DNA from: Clostridium hydrogenum
GTDB taxonomy: Bacteria > Bacillota > Clostridia > Clostridiales > Clostridiaceae
Reading direction: 5' to 3'
Length of the DNA: 64,000 nucleotides
NCBI RefSeq assembly: GCF_021432385.1
Contig: NZ_JAEACT010000003.1
Location: forward strand, 372,001-436,000
Shown here: positions 7,894 through 18,505 of the stretch, piece by piece
Numbering within the stretch: the first letter of the stretch is position 1
How the letters are laid out: each line of letters starts with the position of its first letter
Program-made: the position numbers and the translations under genes
The notes under the pieces: generated by a model
What the model was told of the DNA's origin: nothing
The model's database searches: none
What the model saw: the letters and a program-made list of their open reading frames with translations, nothing else

Positions 7894-9885
7894 CTATAAT
7901 TGTATCCTTAGCACAGTGACACTATATTTATCAAATTCATAAGTAAATTCTGAACCTACTCCATCAAAAGCTTTTATTATAGGCGATATCTTAGTCGGAT
8001 TCTCATACGTATTTTCATCTGACAACTTTTCTGCTTTTAATATAATACTATTGCCGCAAGGTGCTATATTATTTTTCCCTTTTATTTTTATAACTGATTT
8101 AATTTTTTCACATGATAAGTTCACTGCCTTTAAAATAATTTGATTAGTTTCATTATCAATGCTTGCTGCAACACAAAGATCGTCAGTATCACTGCTTTTG
8201 CATACGCTATTATCCAATACATTGCTCTTTTCTAAAATTGTAGGTATTATTTTATCACCTAGATTATTAGCAAAAACTTGTTGTACATAATAATTTGGCG
8301 TGCCATAGACTTCACTATTATTGAACCAAATTAAATCTGGCTGCCACTGAGAATATCCACTTTTTGCAAGTAGTGGTGCATAGCTAGCCATCAAAACATG
8401 ATCAGAATTTTTTTCTACACCAGTTAAAAATGCAGCCTCTGAAAGAGCAGTTTCCCAATTATTTCGCCTTTCATGTATTACGGCTGATGTATGTGCTGCA
8501 TATTCACCTATAAAAACCTTAGGAAGTTTTCTATTATAATTATCATATCTATTGATATTTTGTGTAAACCATTCAGGACTCTTATAAAAATGCTCATCTA
8601 CAAGGTCAGCTTTTTCTTCAGTTTTTTTCATCCATTTATAGGCATTGTCAAAATCTTTACCATCTGATGTCCATCCAGCACTTGTTATAAGTTTAATATC
8701 AGGGTAAACCTTCTTAATGGCTTTATGAAATATTTCATACCTTTCAAAATAATCCTCTCCCCATTGTTCATTGCCAATACCTATATATTTCAAGCCAAAA
8801 GGTTCAACATGTCCACTTTCTATTCTCTTTTTGCCCCATACCGTAGTTTCATCGCCATTCGCATATTCAATTAAATCTAATACATCCTGAATATATTCAT
8901 CTAATTCACCTATAGAAACTAGCAAACCTTCATGCCATTGACAAGTCATACCAACATTTAAAACTGGCACTGGCTCAGCTCCAATATCTTCACACAATAA
9001 AAAGTACTCATAAAATCCTAAGCCATAAGACTGAAAATATTCATCAGAATTCTGATTAGGTAATTGATACTCTTTCAATTGCCACCTATTCCAATTTATT
9101 TTTCTTTGTGATATATCACCAATAGTATCCTTCCATCTATACATATTTTCATAACTTCTACCTTCTACAACACATCCACCTGGAAAACGCAAAAAAGCTG
9201 GCTTTAAATCCTTTAAGAACTGCACCAAATCAGCCCTTAAACCATTTTTTCTATTATTAAAAGTATTCTTTGGAAATAGCGAAACCATGTCAATATCAAG
9301 GCTAGTTTCAGTTTCCACGTATAAAACAAAAACTGCATTATTAAATGTATTATTTGAAAGGATTTCTGTTTCATATTTCCTCCACTGATTTCCTTTAATA
9401 CTAAGCGAAGCTTGTCCATAAATTTCACCCGTATCATTATTCTGTATAGTTACGATAACCTTTACATCCTTGTCTAGAGAAGCCCTAGCAAACATAGAAA
9501 AATCATATTTTTCCCCATTTTTAATTAAAAATCCTGCATTATTGAAGCCTAAATTTTTTATTCCCGCTATATTCTCTAATTTTTTTACATCTATATGTAG
9601 ATAATTTATGTTGTTTTCATTAAGTGGTGCATCAGAAACAACTTCAATTTCTATTTCACTCTCTTTATCAGATAATTTTTCCCACCCCATCAATCTCTCA
9701 TCAAGGACACCATTTATATCAAAATATTCAAAAGACCTATTTTTAATAAGTTCAGCATAAATTCCACCATCACCTGCAAAATTTATATCTTCAAAAAAAG
9801 CACCATACAGCATAGGACTTATCTTAATTCCCTCAGTTTCCATATTTAATGTCAAAGTATACAAATTTTTATTTTCCATAAACAT
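7894..9885 (-). CDS. Alpha-L-arabinofuranosidase, GH51
   Basis: A 663-aa enzyme from ATG 9885, chosen because AAAGGGGAGATT precedes it; an upstream in-frame ATG at 9978 would add 31 residues without support. It matches GH51: an N-terminal region and a carbohydrate-binding-like beta domain (about 70-215), then the (beta/alpha)8 core with RFPGGCVVEG, acid/base Glu373 in GIGNEQWG and nucleophile Glu461 in VFIGEYAAH, and a C-terminal beta domain. No signal peptide is present, so it acts in the cytoplasm, releasing L-arabinose from imported arabino-oligosaccharides. It fits the plant-polysaccharide theme of the GH1 gene at the window end. Confidence 0.93.
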   Translation of the reverse strand: MFMENKNLYTLTLNMETEGIKISPMLYGAFFEDINFAGDGGIYAELIKNRSFEYFDINGVLDERLMGWEKLSDKESEIEIEVVSDAPLNENNINYLHIDVKKLENIAGIKNLGFNNAGFLIKNGEKYDFSMFARASLDKDVKVIVTIQNNDTGEIYGQASLSIKGNQWRKYETEILSNNTFNNAVFVLYVETETSLDIDMVSLFPKNTFNNRKNGLRADLVQFLKDLKPAFLRFPGGCVVEGRSYENMYRWKDTIGDISQRKINWNRWQLKEYQLPNQNSDEYFQSYGLGFYEYFLLCEDIGAEPVPVLNVGMTCQWHEGLLVSIGELDEYIQDVLDLIEYANGDETTVWGKKRIESGHVEPFGLKYIGIGNEQWGEDYFERYEIFHKAIKKVYPDIKLITSAGWTSDGKDFDNAYKWMKKTEEKADLVDEHFYKSPEWFTQNINRYDNYNRKLPKVFIGEYAAHTSAVIHERRNNWETALSEAAFLTGVEKNSDHVLMASYAPLLAKSGYSQWQPDLIWFNNSEVYGTPNYYVQQVFANNLGDKIIPTILEKSNVLDNSVCKSSDTDDLCVAASIDNETNQIILKAVNLSCEKIKSVIKIKGKNNIAPCGNSIILKAEKLSDENTYENPTKISPIIKAFDGVGSEFTYEFDKYSVTVLRIQL

Positions 9886-9999
9886 AATCTCCCCTTTAAA
9901 ATATCTTCTTTTTCTATTTTTAAATTTTACCATAAAATACATTTCACTACTACCTATAAAGCCTAAGAGATTTGCCACAAAAAAATATAATACTGAACT

Positions 10000-10749
10000 T
10001 TACATGTAATCTTTTAAACCATTTTCATTTAATATGATTATGTTTTTTGTTTCCGCTATTTCTATTAGCTTTTCATCTTCAAACTTTTTAAGCTTCCTGC
10101 TTATAGTTTCTCTTGTAACACCAATATAATTTGCCATTTCCTCTCTTGATAATGGCAATTTTATAGATATGTTTTTTCCTATATTCGTTCCATATTTCTC
10201 TGCTAAATCAATTAATAAATAGGCCATTCTTGAATCCACGTTATTAGTTGCAAGATTTTGAACAAGCCTTTCAACCTTTGCCAACCTTTCTGCTACAGTT
10301 TCTAATAACTTTATTCCTATCTCTGGATTTCTTATTATTATTTTCTTCATTTCATCTTTAGTAAGTGTACATATTTTTGAAGCAACTATTGCTTTAGCAT
10401 TAAATCTATGCTTGTATGATTTTATCAATTCTAACTCACCAAAAAAATCCCCTTCTGAAAGCACATGTAATATTTGCTCTTTTCCATCCTTTGTATGCTT
10501 ATACAACTTTATTTTTCCTTCATTTATGAAATATAAAGTATTAGCTGTATCTCCTTCTATAAAAATAGTATTTCCTTTTGAATATTCTTTATGTTCAATA
10601 GTCTTTACTACCTCTATCAATTCTTCATTATTTAAATTTTCAAATATAGGCACTTTGCTTACTGCACATTGCCCACTGCAACTATTACACCAATTTATGC
10701 AATTATTATCCACACAATCATCCTCCATTGCCAAGCAAAATAGCTTCAA
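10000..10749 (-). CDS. Crp/Fnr-family regulator with Cys-rich N-terminus
   Basis: A 249-aa Crp/Fnr protein. The cNMP-binding-like beta roll spans about 35-150 (EGDTANTLYFINEGKIKLY, GDFFGELELI) and the C-terminal winged helix has MANYIGVTRETISRKLKKFE. The N-terminus holds five closely spaced cysteines (DDCVDNNCINWCNSCSGQC), suggesting an Fe-S cluster or thiol sensor of redox state or nitrosative stress. A TTG at 10749 gives the longest form; ATG at 10728 is possible, and neither has a strong ribosome binding site. It follows pflB. Plausible targets are an FNR-like palindrome before pflB and a TGTAAC-N4-GTTACA palindrome before hcp (inference). Confidence 0.88.
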   Translation of the reverse strand: MKLFCLAMEDDCVDNNCINWCNSCSGQCAVSKVPIFENLNNEELIEVVKTIEHKEYSKGNTIFIEGDTANTLYFINEGKIKLYKHTKDGKEQILHVLSEGDFFGELELIKSYKHRFNAKAIVASKICTLTKDEMKKIIIRNPEIGIKLLETVAERLAKVERLVQNLATNNVDSRMAYLLIDLAEKYGTNIGKNISIKLPLSREEMANYIGVTRETISRKLKKFEDEKLIEIAETKNIIILNENGLKDYM

Positions 10750-10826
10750 AACATTTATTTTTAATTAGCTGCCATAATATATATTCTTCCCCACCATTCA
10801 TATCGCATGTATCAAAATAACTAAAA

Positions 10827-10865
10827 AGTGACAAGTTACAAACTATTCATTTGCAACTTGCCACT
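10827..10865 (-). terminator. Rho-independent terminator after pflB
   Basis: AGTGGCAAGTTGCAAA pairs with TTTGTAACTTGTCACT on the minus strand, followed by TTTTTAG. It lies 18 bases after the pflB stop codon and separates pflB from the Crp/Fnr gene. Confidence 0.85.
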
Positions 10866-10883
10866 AATTTTCTTTAATATGCC

Positions 10884-13112
10884 TTATATACTTTCATGGA
10901 AAGTTCTGCTTATAACCTCTAATTGTTGTTCTCTAGATAATCTGCTAAAGTTAACTGCATAACCTGAAACTCTTATAGTTAATGTTGGATACTTATCTGG
11001 ATTTTCCATTGCATCTATCAACGTTTGCCTGTTAAGAACATTGACATTAAGATGGTGAGCACCTTGAACAAAATATCCATCTAAGATAGAAACAAGATTA
11101 TTGATTCTTTGACTTTCATCTTTTCCAAGTGCATCTGGAACTATTGAAAATGTGTTTGAAACTCCATCTTGGCAAATTTCATTGTATGGTATTTTAGCAA
11201 CGGAATTAAGTGATGCTAAGGCTCCATTTATATCTCTACCATGCATTGGATTTGCCCCTGGGGCTAGGGGTTCGCCTTTCTTTCTTCCATCTGGTGTTGT
11301 TCCTGTCTTTTTACCGTACATAACATTTGATGTTATTGTAAGTGCTGACAAGGTATGCTTAGCTCCTCTATAAAGTGGATGCTTTTTAAGTTCACTTGAG
11401 AATTTAGTAACTAACTCTACTCCCAAATCATCAGCTCTATCATCATCATTACCGTATTTAGGAAAATCTCCTTCAACTTCAAAGTCTACGGCTATTCCTT
11501 CTTCATTTCTAATTGGCTTAACCTTTGCATACTTAATTGCAGATAATGAATCTATTGCAACTGAAAGACCTGCTATACCAAAAGCCATTAACCTTTCTAC
11601 TGCTGTATCATGAAGTGCCATTTGTCCTGCTTCATAAGCATATTTATCATGCATAAAGTGAATTATATTCATTGTATCTACATAAGTTTTTGCAACATAT
11701 TCTAAAACCTTAAAATAATTTGCCTTTACCTTATCAAAGTCTAGAACTTCATCAGTTATTTTATCTATTCCTGGAACTACTTTTATTCCTTTTAATTCAT
11801 CTACTCCACCATTAATAGCATATAATAATGATTTGGCAACATTACATCTAGCTCCAAAAAATTGCATTTGCTTTCCAACCTTCATTGCTGATACACAGCA
11901 GGCTATAGCATAGTCATCTCCATATATTGGTCTCATAATTTCATCATTTTCATATTGAATTGAATCTGTTTTTATTGAAATCTCTGCACAATATTTCTTA
12001 AAGTTTTCTGGTAATTCATCTGACCATAATACTGTTAAGTTTGGTTCAGCAGATGTTCCAAGATTGATTAATGTATGAAGATATCTAAAAGAGTTTTTTG
12101 TAACAAGAGGTTTGCCGTTTATCCCAATACCCCCAATTGATTCAGTTACCCAAGTTGGATCTCCTCCAAATAATTCATTATATTCTGGTGTTCTTAAATG
12201 CCTAACTAATCTTAATTTAATTATTAATTGGTCAACAATTTCTTGTGCTTCTTTTTCTGTAATTAAACCTTTTTCTAAATCTCTTTCAATATATATATCC
12301 AAGAAAGTTGACGTTCTTCCAAAGGAAGTTGCTGCTCCATTATTTTCTTTTATACCTGCTAAATATCCAAAATATAAATGTTGAGCTGCTTCTACTGCAT
12401 TTGCCGCTGGACCTGATATATCAATTCCGTATTTTGCTGCCATAGCTTTTATTTCACCTAGGGCTCTTATTTGCATTGATACTTCTTCTCTTTTTCTAAT
12501 TAATTCATCTAGCATATCTCCAGTAAGATTATAGAGATCTTGCTTCTTTTCTTCTATTAAATAATCTATTCCATAAAGCGCAACTCTTCTATAATCACCT
12601 ATTATTCTTCCTCTTCCATAGGCATCTGGAAGTCCTGTGAGTAAGCCTGCACTTCTAGCTAGCCTTATTTCATTTGTGTAGCCATCAAATACACCTTCAT
12701 TATGAGTTTTTCTATATTTTGAAAAATGCTCTTCAATATCTGAATTAAGCTCATATCCATATTCTTTTAATGAGCTTTGAACCATTCTCATTCCACCAAA
12801 TGGATTTACAATTCTCTTAAGTGGTGCATCTGTTTGAAGACCAACTATAACTTCATTTTCTTTATCTATATACCCAGCTTCATAATTATCTATTCCAGAA
12901 ACTCTATCCGTTGCAACGTCAATTATCCCTTTTTTAACTTCTTCTACTATTAATGCATAAGCCTTTTCCCATACCTTATTTGTTCTTTCTGTTTTATCTT
13001 CTAAAAAGCTGGAATCGCCTTCATATGATTTATAATTTTTCTGAATGAAGTTCCTTACATCTATTCCTTCTTGCCAGGTTCCTTCTTTAAATCCTTCCCA
13101 TTCTTTAAACAT
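10884..13112 (-). CDS. pflB: Formate C-acetyltransferase (pyruvate formate-lyase)
   Basis: A full-length 742-aa glycyl radical enzyme. The adjacent catalytic cysteines Cys405-Cys406 lie in [10 protein letters not shown], and the radical Gly717 in [10 protein letters not shown] near the C-terminus. Pyruvate plus CoA gives acetyl-CoA and formate in anaerobic mixed-acid fermentation, in the cytoplasm. The activating radical SAM enzyme (PflA), often the next gene, is not found here; a terminator and a Crp/Fnr regulator follow instead. An FNR-like TGAT-TTAA-ATCA palindrome lies about 100 bases upstream of the start. Confidence 0.97.
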   Translation of the reverse strand: MFKEWEGFKEGTWQEGIDVRNFIQKNYKSYEGDSSFLEDKTERTNKVWEKAYALIVEEVKKGIIDVATDRVSGIDNYEAGYIDKENEVIVGLQTDAPLKRIVNPFGGMRMVQSSLKEYGYELNSDIEEHFSKYRKTHNEGVFDGYTNEIRLARSAGLLTGLPDAYGRGRIIGDYRRVALYGIDYLIEEKKQDLYNLTGDMLDELIRKREEVSMQIRALGEIKAMAAKYGIDISGPAANAVEAAQHLYFGYLAGIKENNGAATSFGRTSTFLDIYIERDLEKGLITEKEAQEIVDQLIIKLRLVRHLRTPEYNELFGGDPTWVTESIGGIGINGKPLVTKNSFRYLHTLINLGTSAEPNLTVLWSDELPENFKKYCAEISIKTDSIQYENDEIMRPIYGDDYAIACCVSAMKVGKQMQFFGARCNVAKSLLYAINGGVDELKGIKVVPGIDKITDEVLDFDKVKANYFKVLEYVAKTYVDTMNIIHFMHDKYAYEAGQMALHDTAVERLMAFGIAGLSVAIDSLSAIKYAKVKPIRNEEGIAVDFEVEGDFPKYGNDDDRADDLGVELVTKFSSELKKHPLYRGAKHTLSALTITSNVMYGKKTGTTPDGRKKGEPLAPGANPMHGRDINGALASLNSVAKIPYNEICQDGVSNTFSIVPDALGKDESQRINNLVSILDGYFVQGAHHLNVNVLNRQTLIDAMENPDKYPTLTIRVSGYAVNFSRLSREQQLEVISRTFHESI

Positions 13113-13212
13113 GCCTTTTCCTCCCTGTGAATTATAGCATTTTATCTTTAGTATTTTATTATTTCCCTTTAATTTCTCACTATATTATAACCTGTTTAAA
13201 TTCAATATAATA

Positions 13213-13224
13213 TGATTTAAATCA
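13213..13224. promoter_or_regulatory. FNR-like palindrome upstream of pflB
   Basis: TGATTTAAATCA is a perfect 12-bp palindrome, close to the FNR consensus half-sites TTGAT/ATCAA, about 100 bases upstream of the pflB start. It is a candidate site for the Crp/Fnr protein encoded just downstream of pflB. Confidence 0.5.
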
Positions 13225-13254
13225 CAAAAAACTTTATTTTATTATATTGATTAG

Positions 13255-14235
13255 TTAATCCGTAGGGAATCTAATTCCACCTTTATTTCTAGCAATTGTC
13301 TGAACTTCACTAACTATTAAGCTTTGCTCTAACATTTCATAGCATTTATCAAAATTCTTTTTACTAATTATATCTATAAATTCAATAAATTCATTAACCA
13401 TTCGGTGTTTATAATTATTTTCATTGATTAGCTTACTAGTTCCATCATTCATTAATAATTCAAATTTTTCACACACATTAGTTGGATTATCTTGATATAT
13501 ACATCCCTTGTCACCTTGAATGTTATTTGCAATAGGTGCCCTGCAATCTTTTGCTCCAATGCAAACACATTTAAAGTTTTCATAATCTAAAATTAATACT
13601 CCAGACGTATCTATTCCTCTTTCTATGTTAGGATAATATTCAACATTTTTAGGCTTTCCAAATAAACCAACCACATAATGAATATTATAAATATTTAAAT
13701 CCATTAAAGCCCCACCAGAAAAATTAGGATCAAATGCAGGCAGCGTGTTACCTTCCTTAAACCTATCATATCTACTAGAATATTGAGAATAATTACATTG
13801 AACTATTTTTATATTGCCTAAGGTTGGAAGCAACTCCTTAATTTTTTTATAATTAGGTAAATATTGATTAGTAATTGCTTCAAATATAAATAGTTTTCTT
13901 TCTCTAGCTAAATCATTTAATATTAAAGCTTCCTTATAGTTTGATGTCATCGGCTTTTCAACAATAACATTTTTATTTGCCTCTAGTGCCCTTTTAGAAA
14001 ATTCAAAATGCAAATTATTAGGCAATGCAATATATACAGTATCAACATCGCTGTTTAACAATTCATCATAGTCATAAAAAATACTTTTGATTTTATATTC
14101 ATTTTTAAGTTCATTTATGGCTTTCTCACTACTTTTTCTTCCGAAAATAGCGGTTAACTCTAACCCCTTCAAATAATTAGTGGTTTCCAAGAAATCCTTT
14201 ACAATCATTCCAGCCCCAACAATACCTAATTTCAT
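13255..14235 (-). CDS. Gfo/Idh/MocA-family NAD(P)-dependent oxidoreductase (second in operon)
   Basis: A 326-aa protein with the N-terminal Rossmann motif GIVGAGMI (residues 4-11) and the family signature VIVEKPMTSN, whose Lys contacts cofactor and substrate, followed by the alpha/beta substrate domain with SGGALMDLNIY. Members oxidise or reduce cyclic polyols and sugars. It is the last gene of a minus-strand run with rpiA (19-base gap) and another Gfo/Idh/MocA gene, so it probably works on the same sugar. The exact substrate is unknown. Confidence 0.88.
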   Translation of the reverse strand: MKLGIVGAGMIVKDFLETTNYLKGLELTAIFGRKSSEKAINELKNEYKIKSIFYDYDELLNSDVDTVYIALPNNLHFEFSKRALEANKNVIVEKPMTSNYKEALILNDLARERKLFIFEAITNQYLPNYKKIKELLPTLGNIKIVQCNYSQYSSRYDRFKEGNTLPAFDPNFSGGALMDLNIYNIHYVVGLFGKPKNVEYYPNIERGIDTSGVLILDYENFKCVCIGAKDCRAPIANNIQGDKGCIYQDNPTNVCEKFELLMNDGTSKLINENNYKHRMVNEFIEFIDIISKKNFDKCYEMLEQSLIVSEVQTIARNKGGIRFPTD

Positions 14236-14254
14236 AATTACCCCTCCAGATTAA

Positions 14255-14941
14255 TTAAAATTTCGAAATAATCTTTACTCCTGTTTCTCTCGCCACTATT
14301 AATTTTGTAACATCTTTAGTAAATATAGAGGTTTCTATCACTCCTGTAATCTCTCTTAAATCATCATTTAAACTTTTAAAATCATCAACCTTTTCAAATT
14401 TTACATCTATTATAAAGTTACCATCATCAGTAACTAAATATCCATCCTTATTATTACTAGTCCTAACTACAGGTATGCCTCCAAAATCTTTAAGTCTCTT
14501 ACTCACATAACCCAATGAATCTTTAACTATCTCTAAAGATACTGGAAACCTATCAGTTAAATTCTTAGTTAATTTTTGTTCATCAATGAGTAAGATATAT
14601 TCTTTAGCCATTGAGGCAATTATTTTTTCTTTTGTGAAGATACCTCCACCGCCCTTTGATGCATAAAAGTTTTCATCAACCTCACCACAACCATCAAAAG
14701 CAACATCTACTTCAGACACAAAAGTTGTTGGAATTACTTCTATTCCATGCTGTATACAAAGATGTTTTGTGCTTATGGAGGGTGTAATAACTTTAATTTT
14801 TAAATTCTTCTGAATTGCTTTGCTAATAAGTTCAATTAAACAAGCAATATTCCTTCCTGCACCCAGACCAATTACAGTATTATTTTTTATATAAGTCATG
14901 GCCTTCTCAGCACACATTTTTCTTAAAGCCTCTTCCTTCAT
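14255..14941 (-). CDS. rpiA: Ribose-5-phosphate isomerase A-like protein, divergent active site
   Basis: A 228-aa protein with the RpiA fold along its full length: the phosphate loop region VIGLGAGRN, FDGCGEVDENFYASKGGGG and FTKEKIIA. Canonical RpiA has GTGST at the loop and DGADE in the active site. Here these read GAGRN and DGCGE, so the second active-site Asp is Gly, while the first Asp, the Lys of KGGG and the Glu of KEKIIA remain. It may therefore act on a different pentose or hexose phosphate (inference). It lies between two Gfo/Idh/MocA genes with gaps of 19 and 25 bases, in a likely sugar-catabolic operon downstream of a PRD regulator. Confidence 0.85.
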   Translation of the reverse strand: MKEEALRKMCAEKAMTYIKNNTVIGLGAGRNIACLIELISKAIQKNLKIKVITPSISTKHLCIQHGIEVIPTTFVSEVDVAFDGCGEVDENFYASKGGGGIFTKEKIIASMAKEYILLIDEQKLTKNLTDRFPVSLEIVKDSLGYVSKRLKDFGGIPVVRTSNNKDGYLVTDDGNFIIDVKFEKVDDFKSLNDDLREITGVIETSIFTKDVTKLIVARETGVKIISKF

Positions 14942-14966
14942 CTTATTGTTTCCTCACTTATTCAGC

Positions 14967-15983
14967 TTATTTTAAATCTTTTATTCCTGTTTCTAATATT
15001 TCCATTTGTAATATTATTTGTTCATCCGTTATGGTCTTTCTTTTGCCATTTATAATGGTTTCATACAAGTCATCATATACTCTTCCATAATCACCCTTTA
15101 CTGATTTCACTTTTTCCTCATGCATATCCCCATTGCTATCAACATAAGTAAGCACGCCATAATGTTCAAATGTGTCAACACCAAAATCTTTGTTTTCTGG
15201 CATATAAAATAATTTTAAATGTTCCTCTTGTCGGTCTTTTTTCTCTTTAACAAAGCAACCTTTTTTGCCATATACAACAAAACTTGGTCTTTCTTTAATT
15301 CTAAAGTAACTTGATTTCACAGATACTTTTAGCTTTCCATAATATAAATCAATATCAAAATAATCATTCATTCTCCCTGTTCCAAGTAATTGTCTCACAT
15401 CATAATGTATATCATCTGGCTTACCAAAATAGCTAATCACCTGATCTAAAGTATGACAGCCATGGCCATATAAATATGATGAATATGGGTCAAAGCTAGT
15501 AACAGCTTCAGGTACTTCTGGTCTATAATAATCAAAGTGCATTTCCAGTTCTAGTAATTCACCTAATTTCCCACTCTCAATAACTTTTTGAACCGTTAAA
15601 AAATCACTATCAAAGCGTCTATTTTGATATGCTTCTAAAACTAACCCTTTTTCCTTTGCTAATGCAAAGATTTCTTTTGCTTGCTCCAAAGTTTCCATAA
15701 AAGGTTTTTCAACCAAACAATTTTTGCCATGTTCTAATACCATTTTCGCATATTCATAATGACTATTATGTAGTGTACACACCACAATCAATTGTATTTC
15801 TTCGTCATTTAATAATTCATCAAGGTTAGAAGTATAATTTACACCTTTAATCCTAGCCCATTTTTCATTTTTAGAATTTCTTTGATAAACAGTTTTTACC
15901 CTGATATTTTCTCTTTGTAAAACAAATGGTAGATGATACCTGTTAGTGCTTTTGCCATTTCCGATATATCCAATAGTAAGCAT
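14967..15983 (-). CDS. Gfo/Idh/MocA-family oxidoreductase (first in operon)
   Basis: A 338-aa protein with N-terminal GYIGNGKSTNRYHLPF, a variant Rossmann loop, and the cofactor-binding signature CLVEKPFMETLEQAKE, followed by a substrate domain with YGHGCHTLDQVISYFG. It resembles the YdgJ/YhhX branch of NAD(P)-dependent sugar or polyol dehydrogenases and has no signal peptide. It heads the oxidoreductase-rpiA-oxidoreductase run and starts 158 bases after the end of the PRD regulator gene, which is its likely controller. Confidence 0.88.
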   Translation of the reverse strand: MLTIGYIGNGKSTNRYHLPFVLQRENIRVKTVYQRNSKNEKWARIKGVNYTSNLDELLNDEEIQLIVVCTLHNSHYEYAKMVLEHGKNCLVEKPFMETLEQAKEIFALAKEKGLVLEAYQNRRFDSDFLTVQKVIESGKLGELLELEMHFDYYRPEVPEAVTSFDPYSSYLYGHGCHTLDQVISYFGKPDDIHYDVRQLLGTGRMNDYFDIDLYYGKLKVSVKSSYFRIKERPSFVVYGKKGCFVKEKKDRQEEHLKLFYMPENKDFGVDTFEHYGVLTYVDSNGDMHEEKVKSVKGDYGRVYDDLYETIINGKRKTITDEQIILQMEILETGIKDLK

Positions 15984-16141
15984 ATCGCTTTTCCTCCTTC
16001 AATAACTTTCTATAATATTTTTAAGAATTTAGATTTTTGTTTAGAGATATAGTTTTATTATAATAATCTAATATTCTCTCCACAAACTAAAGTATGTCAC
16101 CACAAATAGTGAAAATTTTTATTAAATAATACCTATATTGT

Positions 16142-17632
16142 TCACATGCTCCTAGAATTATTAATATATTGGGCTATCATATCGATGTCACTTTGTTCAA
16201 TTTCAGGATTTATTCTAACGAAAGGAATATTAGTAATATCCGCTATTGTTGAAGTTGTAATTATAAAATCTACATTTTTTAAATTTTCTTCATTTTCATA
16301 CATAAATTCCTGATAATCATAAACTCTACTTATTTCTAGTTTTTCCCCAAGACTATTTTTAACTTTATCCTTAATGAAACTTAATATAGACTCATCATAA
16401 TCACAAACAATTATAGTGTTTAACTTGTATTTCCACAGCCCACACATAGATATTAAATGAACAGTTATATAAGCCAAATCAATTAGTCTAATATCTAAAT
16501 TTAGCTTTTTCTTAATAATATGTTTAATTTCAGTTGCCATCTTAAATTCGGTTTTATATGCTTTAATAACTTTTTCATCTATTTTATTCGGTATGCAATG
16601 CATATATTTTAAACGATTTATCATTGGCACAACATATAGAAGTAGCTTATATTTATTATCAGTATTGCAATTTAAATCTATGCTATACTTTTTATATAAA
16701 GTTCTAAAAAACTCCTCTACTATAAAAACAGCTTCTTCTGTTTCAATATTTTTAATATCTGTTCCCTTCAAAAATTGCTTTGATTTAAAATATTGCTGCA
16801 AATTAAGCCACTCCGCTTTTAATAATTTTAGTCCTAATTTCATTTCTACTTTTTCTCTTATACTAAGCATCACTGCCATAAGCTTACCGTCCTCAACATC
16901 AATTAAATTAAGTCCTAATTTTTGTCGTTTAAATGCAACTAATATTTCATAACATAAAAGTTGAGCACTATGTCCTGATAGATAGTAATTATGTTTTTTA
17001 GTTTCGAAGCTTACAATATGGTAAATTTCCCTAGCTACTTTAATAACCTCTTTATCATAGAATAAGTAATTCCAGTACTTCAAAACAGTACTTATATTAA
17101 GCCGTACTGCTAAAACCCAACTGATAATATTTCTTTTTTCTATTTCATTTGCCTTAAGTGTAATTCCCTTACTTAAAGAATAACTAATTCTTAATTTCAA
17201 ATCTTTCTTTAGCCATTTATTAATTAAAACGACATCATTATTTACAGTAGCCGCTGACACATATAAAGCTTCTGCCAATTCTTCTACAGAAATATATTTT
17301 TTAATTGTTAATTTTAGCAATATGTACATTTGCCTGTCTATTGGCAAACTAGGAATTTCAATTATATACTCATGATCTAACACTTTTCTAATAATATTAT
17401 TTTTCTTTAAAATATCTTTATTTTTTTTATTAAGAAAATATCCTTTTTTTAAGCTAGAATCTATTTCAACACCATATGCTTTTAATATATCATTAATTTT
17501 TTTTATATCTCGCCTTATTGTTCTAATTGTTACATTACAAAGTTTAGCCAGCTCATTTCCAGTAATAAATTCTTCTGCATTTAAAATTAAATTTAAAATA
17601 TCACGATGTCTTCTATTCAAATCTGTTTTCAC
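16142..17632 (-). CDS. PRD-containing transcriptional regulator (BglG/MtlR/LicR-like)
   Basis: A 496-aa regulator from GTG 17632, chosen for GGAG 8 bases upstream; a GTG at 17689 gives 19 more residues with no ribosome binding site. The order is an N-terminal winged helix (RHRDILNLILNAEEF, CNVTIRTIRRDIKKIND), a second helix-turn-helix/Mga-like region (LYVSAATVNNDV), two PTS-regulation domains (about 190-400) with conserved His residues, and a C-terminal IIB-like part (IIVCDYDESI). Such proteins are switched by PTS phosphorylation and activate sugar operons. The oxidoreductase-rpiA operon lies immediately downstream on the same strand. Confidence 0.85.
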   Translation of the reverse strand: MKTDLNRRHRDILNLILNAEEFITGNELAKLCNVTIRTIRRDIKKINDILKAYGVEIDSSLKKGYFLNKKNKDILKKNNIIRKVLDHEYIIEIPSLPIDRQMYILLKLTIKKYISVEELAEALYVSAATVNNDVVLINKWLKKDLKLRISYSLSKGITLKANEIEKRNIISWVLAVRLNISTVLKYWNYLFYDKEVIKVAREIYHIVSFETKKHNYYLSGHSAQLLCYEILVAFKRQKLGLNLIDVEDGKLMAVMLSIREKVEMKLGLKLLKAEWLNLQQYFKSKQFLKGTDIKNIETEEAVFIVEEFFRTLYKKYSIDLNCNTDNKYKLLLYVVPMINRLKYMHCIPNKIDEKVIKAYKTEFKMATEIKHIIKKKLNLDIRLIDLAYITVHLISMCGLWKYKLNTIIVCDYDESILSFIKDKVKNSLGEKLEISRVYDYQEFMYENEENLKNVDFIITTSTIADITNIPFVRINPEIEQSDIDMIAQYINNSRSM

Positions 17633-17794
17633 CCACTTTTCTCCAAGTGCTTCATTTGTAGATATGCTGATTTGTTTACATCTTAACACATCTTAATATA
17701 AGTTTCTACAATTCAAAAATGATCTTGAAGGAGTGAAAATAACGTAAAGGGGCTGTCGCACAAAAATTATTTAATATACAAATAATAAATATTG

Positions 17795-18105
17795 CGAACA
17801 AAGGTGTAGTGCAAAACCAAATAACAAGGGACAGGTACATTAAAAATAATGTGGTCTACGAGTATCTCGAAATCTTAAATAAAATTAATAAACCTAAGTG
17901 GCAAATTTTCCGAAAACTTAAGAACTTTCAATAACTCGCTGAGAGGAAGCTTAAACAATTGAAAGTTCTAAAGTTTTCAAAAAATTCCCCACTAAGGTTT
18001 ATACAATTTTATTTAAAATATTTCTTCGACACTCGTATACCACATCATTTTTTTAATGCACCTGTCCCTTGTTATTTTGATACTTGTACCACACCTTTAT
18101 TTCCA
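17795..18105. repeat. Family 1 foldback, copy 1a
   Basis: A long imperfect palindrome with outer arms AAAGGTGTAGTGCAAAA / TTGTACCACACCTTT, then ACAAGGGACAGGTACATTA / TAATGCACCTGTCCCTTGT, and a centre flanked by CTTTCAATAACTCG and CAATTGAAAG. The centre (GCGAGTTATTGAAA read on the minus strand) and the TAAATAAAATT module are shared with copies 1b and 1c. Confidence 0.8.
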
Positions 18106-18192
18106 ATGTTTAAATAAGTTCGTATTACAAAGTTTAGATACAGGAACTTTTGGTAGTTGAGCTAGTTTAAATAGATATTAAAAACTTACCCA

Positions 18193-18505
18193 AACAAGGG
18201 TGTAGTACAAAAACTTAAATAATAAGTGGGAGCTCTGCATAAAAAAATGATGTGAGGAATAGCGTTGAAGAAACATTTAAATAAAATTTTATAAATCTTA
18301 GGGACTAAATCGCAAAAGTCTTAGAAATTTCAATTGTTTGAGCTGCCTCTTGCGAGTTATTGAAATTTCTTAGAATTTTACGATTTAGTCTCTTAGATTT
18401 ATTAATTTTATTTAAGGTTTCAAGATGCTATTAATCACATCATTTTTATGCAGAGCTCCCACTTATTATTTTGTTTTGCACTACACCTTTGTTCGCAATA
18501 ATTTT
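18193..18505. repeat. Family 1 foldback, copy 1b
   Basis: Outer arms AAGGGTGTAGTACAAAA / TTTTGCACTACACCTTTG, then AATAAGTGGGAGCTCTGCAT / ATGCAGAGCTCCCACTTATT, a conserved TAAATAAAATT module, a copy-specific GACTAAATCG stem, and the centre TTTCAATTGTTTGAGCTGCC...GCGAGTTATTGAAA. It lies in tandem with copy 1a inside repeat A. Confidence 0.8.
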
